Shown here piece by piece: positions 6,977-8,312 of a stretch of DNA of 8,312 nucleotides. The stretch lies in the NCBI GenBank assembly GCA_002368735.1, contig DFEQ01000098.1, forward strand, positions 1-8,312, read 5' to 3'. The number at the start of each line of letters is the position of its first letter. The first letter of the stretch is position 1. The position numbers and the translations under genes are program-made. This DNA comes from Christensenella sp. UBA3798. GTDB lineage: Bacteria > Bacillota > Clostridia > Christensenellales > CAG-1252. The notes beneath the pieces were generated by a model. It was given only the letters and a program-made list of their open reading frames with translations, was not told the origin of the DNA and did no database searches.

Positions 6977-6979
6977 CGT

Positions 6980-7441
6980 ATGTCTGTCAAGGAAAAAGTC
7001 GAAGAACTGATACTTCCCATCCTCGAGCGCTTGGGATATGAACTCGTGGAAGTGACTTATCAAAAGCAACACGACGCCATGCAGCTCACCATCTATATCG
7101 ATTGCGATAAGCCGGGCGGCGTGAGCCTCGACGACACAGAGATTGTCGCTAATGCGATAGACGCCCCCCTCGACGCATTGGACCCCACGGGAGGGGAAGC
7201 CTTCGTTTTGAACGTTTCATCCCCGGGGCTCGACCGTCCTCTCAAGACCGAGCGGGATTATTTGAAGAAGATAGGCACGGATATCGAGGTATCGCTCTAT
7301 GCACCCATCGCAGGGAGCAAAAAGCACATAGGCAAACTTGCCAAGTATGAAAACGGCATCCTTTCGCTTGAGACCAAATCTGGCGAATTGCAAATAGAAA
7401 CCAAGAGTATTGCGGTTGCGAAACCGTACATTACATTTTAG
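6980..7441 (+). CDS. rimP: Ribosome maturation factor RimP
   Basis: RimP binds the free 30S subunit and helps its late maturation, around ribosomal protein S12 and the central pseudoknot. From the ATG at 6980 the protein is 153 residues, the normal length. The N-terminal domain shows LGYELVEVTYQK (18-29) and the GGVSLDD turn (46-52). The family signature NVSSPGLDRPL (78-88) follows, and the C-terminal SH3-like beta domain (about 90-153) contains KKHIGKL (114-120). The frame could be extended upstream to a GTG at 6929, but that would add residues unlike the family and run through the leader hairpin. It has its own promoter, and its stop overlaps the nusA ribosome-binding site (TAGGAGG), so the two genes are coupled. 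Confidence 0.95.
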   Translation: MSVKEKVEELILPILERLGYELVEVTYQKQHDAMQLTIYIDCDKPGGVSLDDTEIVANAIDAPLDALDPTGGEAFVLNVSSPGLDRPLKTERDYLKKIGTDIEVSLYAPIAGSKKHIGKLAKYENGILSLETKSGELQIETKSIAVAKPYITF

Positions 7442-7449
7442 GAGGAAGT

Positions 7450-8312
7450 ATGATCAATAAGGACTTTTTTGCGGCACTTGACGAGCTTGAAAAGCAGAGA
7501 CGGATAGACAAGAGCGAGTTTATCGCATCTCTTGAAGCGGGGCTTGCATCCGCCTATAAGAAAGAGAACGCCACCAGCGCGGCGATAGAAGTAAAGCTTT
7601 ATCCCGATCAGGCAAAGATAAGGGTCTTTGCCTACAAGACCATCGTGGATGAGGTCGTCGACGAAGAGAAGGAGATCTCCCTTGAGGAAGCGCGCAAGCT
7701 GAAGCCAAGCTACAAAGTGGGCGATACCATCTCGCAGGAGATAACCCCCAAGAACCTCTCCCGCATTGCCGTGCAGACGGCAAGGCAGGTCATCATGCAG
7801 CGCTTGACCGACATCAAGAAGGATCAGATCTACGCCGAGATGAACGAGAAGTCCGGCGAGATCGTGAGCGCCATCGTCCGCAAAGTGGAGCCCAACAGCG
7901 TCTACGTTGAGATCCTTCCCACGCAGATGGAGGGTATCATGCCCATCTCGGAGCAGATCCGCAACGAAAAGTACAATATCGGCGATATGATAAAGGTGCT
8001 CGTCAGACGCATCACGACCAACAATCGTTCGCCGCAGGTCATCGTTTCCCGCGCTCATCCCGATTTCGTGCGTCGTCTCTTTGAGCTTGACGTTCCCGAG
8101 GTCAAGAGCGGCTTGGTAACCATCAAAAAGATCGTGCGCGAAGCGGGCTTCCGTACTAAGATCGCCGTGGCGTCAGATGACCCCAACGTGGATCCCGTCG
8201 GCGCGTGCATCGGGCCGAGAGGCAGCCGTATCAACGTCATCGTTCAGGAGCTTAACGGCGAGAGGATCGACGTCATCAGTTGGTGTGCCGATCCCTTGGA
8301 GTTTATCGCTCG
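7450..8312 (+). CDS. nusA: Transcription termination/antitermination factor NusA (3' end outside window)
   Basis: NusA binds RNA polymerase and nascent RNA, modulating pausing, intrinsic termination and antitermination. The visible 287 codons run open to the window edge. They cover the polymerase-binding N-terminal domain (about 1-125), the S1 domain (about 132-200; EIVSAIVRKVEPNSVYVEI at 137-155 and EGIMPISEQ at 161-169) and most of KH1, with SRAHPDFVRRLFELDVPEV (200-218) and the GPRG loop (255-258) in VGACIGPRGSRINVIVQEL (250-268). KH2 and any C-terminal extension are missing only because the window ends. The start ATG follows a perfect AGGAGG that overlaps the rimP stop. Downstream, relatives carry ylxR, an L7Ae-type gene, infB and rbfA. 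Confidence 0.96.
   Translation, partial: MINKDFFAALDELEKQRRIDKSEFIASLEAGLASAYKKENATSAAIEVKLYPDQAKIRVFAYKTIVDEVVDEEKEISLEEARKLKPSYKVGDTISQEITPKNLSRIAVQTARQVIMQRLTDIKKDQIYAEMNEKSGEIVSAIVRKVEPNSVYVEILPTQMEGIMPISEQIRNEKYNIGDMIKVLVRRITTNNRSPQVIVSRAHPDFVRRLFELDVPEVKSGLVTIKKIVREAGFRTKIAVASDDPNVDPVGACIGPRGSRINVIVQELNGERIDVISWCADPLEFIA

Larger units (their letters stand above)
6849..6979 (+). other. A+T-rich intergenic region carrying the rimP promoter and leader
   Basis: This 131-base stretch is the only sizeable gap in the window and is clearly richer in A+T than the surrounding genes. Its first part (6849-6873) is almost pure A/T and contains a 7-base perfect inverted repeat, AAATAAT at 6856-6862 and ATTATTT at 6866-6872. 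With no G-C pairs it is a poor terminator and is better read as an UP-like element in front of the promoter. I see no strong intrinsic terminator for the upstream operon, so some read-through into rimP-nusA is likely. Confidence 0.7.

Noticed and set aside
6929..6979. Upstream GTG start for rimP adding 17 residues
   Set aside because: The GTG lies inside the leader hairpin with no suitable Shine-Dalgarno, and the extra residues have no counterpart in the family; the ATG at 6980 has a GGGAGG.
7438..8058. Long open frame on the - strand (206 codons) across nusA
   Set aside because: It lies antisense to a clear NusA reading frame, has no family resemblance, and arises from the codon bias of the + strand gene.

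Overview
The window reads as a stretch of ordinary chromosome from a bacterium of the Bacillota (Firmicutes), probably an uncultivated gut-type clostridial lineage. The gene order frr-uppS-cdsA-dxr-rseP-ispG-[polC locus]-rimP-nusA is the classic Bacillus/Clostridium order. Shine-Dalgarno sites are strong AGGAGG types, base composition is roughly balanced, and every gene is on the + strand. The assignment below phylum is an inference. No mobile element, CRISPR array, tRNA or rRNA was seen.

Region 1 (1-5413) is a tightly packed run of six housekeeping genes. It starts with frr (ribosome recycling). uppS (undecaprenyl diphosphate synthase) and cdsA (CDP-diacylglycerol synthase) follow, then dxr (second step of the MEP isoprenoid pathway), rseP (intramembrane site-2 protease) and ispG (penultimate MEP step). 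Gaps are 3-9 bases or the genes overlap (cdsA/dxr ATGA, dxr/rseP 13 bases), so they look co-transcribed and partly translationally coupled. Dxr and IspG supply isoprenoid precursors, UppS builds the lipid carrier from them, and CdsA and RseP act in the same envelope compartment.

Region 2 (5406-6848) is the surprise. The position normally held by polC (about 1,400 residues, the replicative DNA polymerase of low-GC Gram-positives) holds an intact 480-codon gene. It keeps what look like the PolC N-terminal region and OB fold, followed by a shrunken DEDDh exonuclease-like domain in which every catalytic position I can align is replaced. The PHP domain and all polymerase domains are absent, and the next gene starts immediately downstream. 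It overlaps ispG and has a perfect Shine-Dalgarno before a TTG start. This looks like a kept, repurposed PolC fragment, not a decaying pseudogene.

Region 3 (6849-8312) begins with the only real intergenic gap, which is A+T-rich. It holds a good sigma-A-type promoter with an extended -10 and a leader that can fold into nested stem-loops. It drives rimP (30S maturation) and nusA (transcription elongation/termination factor, cut by the window edge), the start of the usual rimP-nusA-infB operon.
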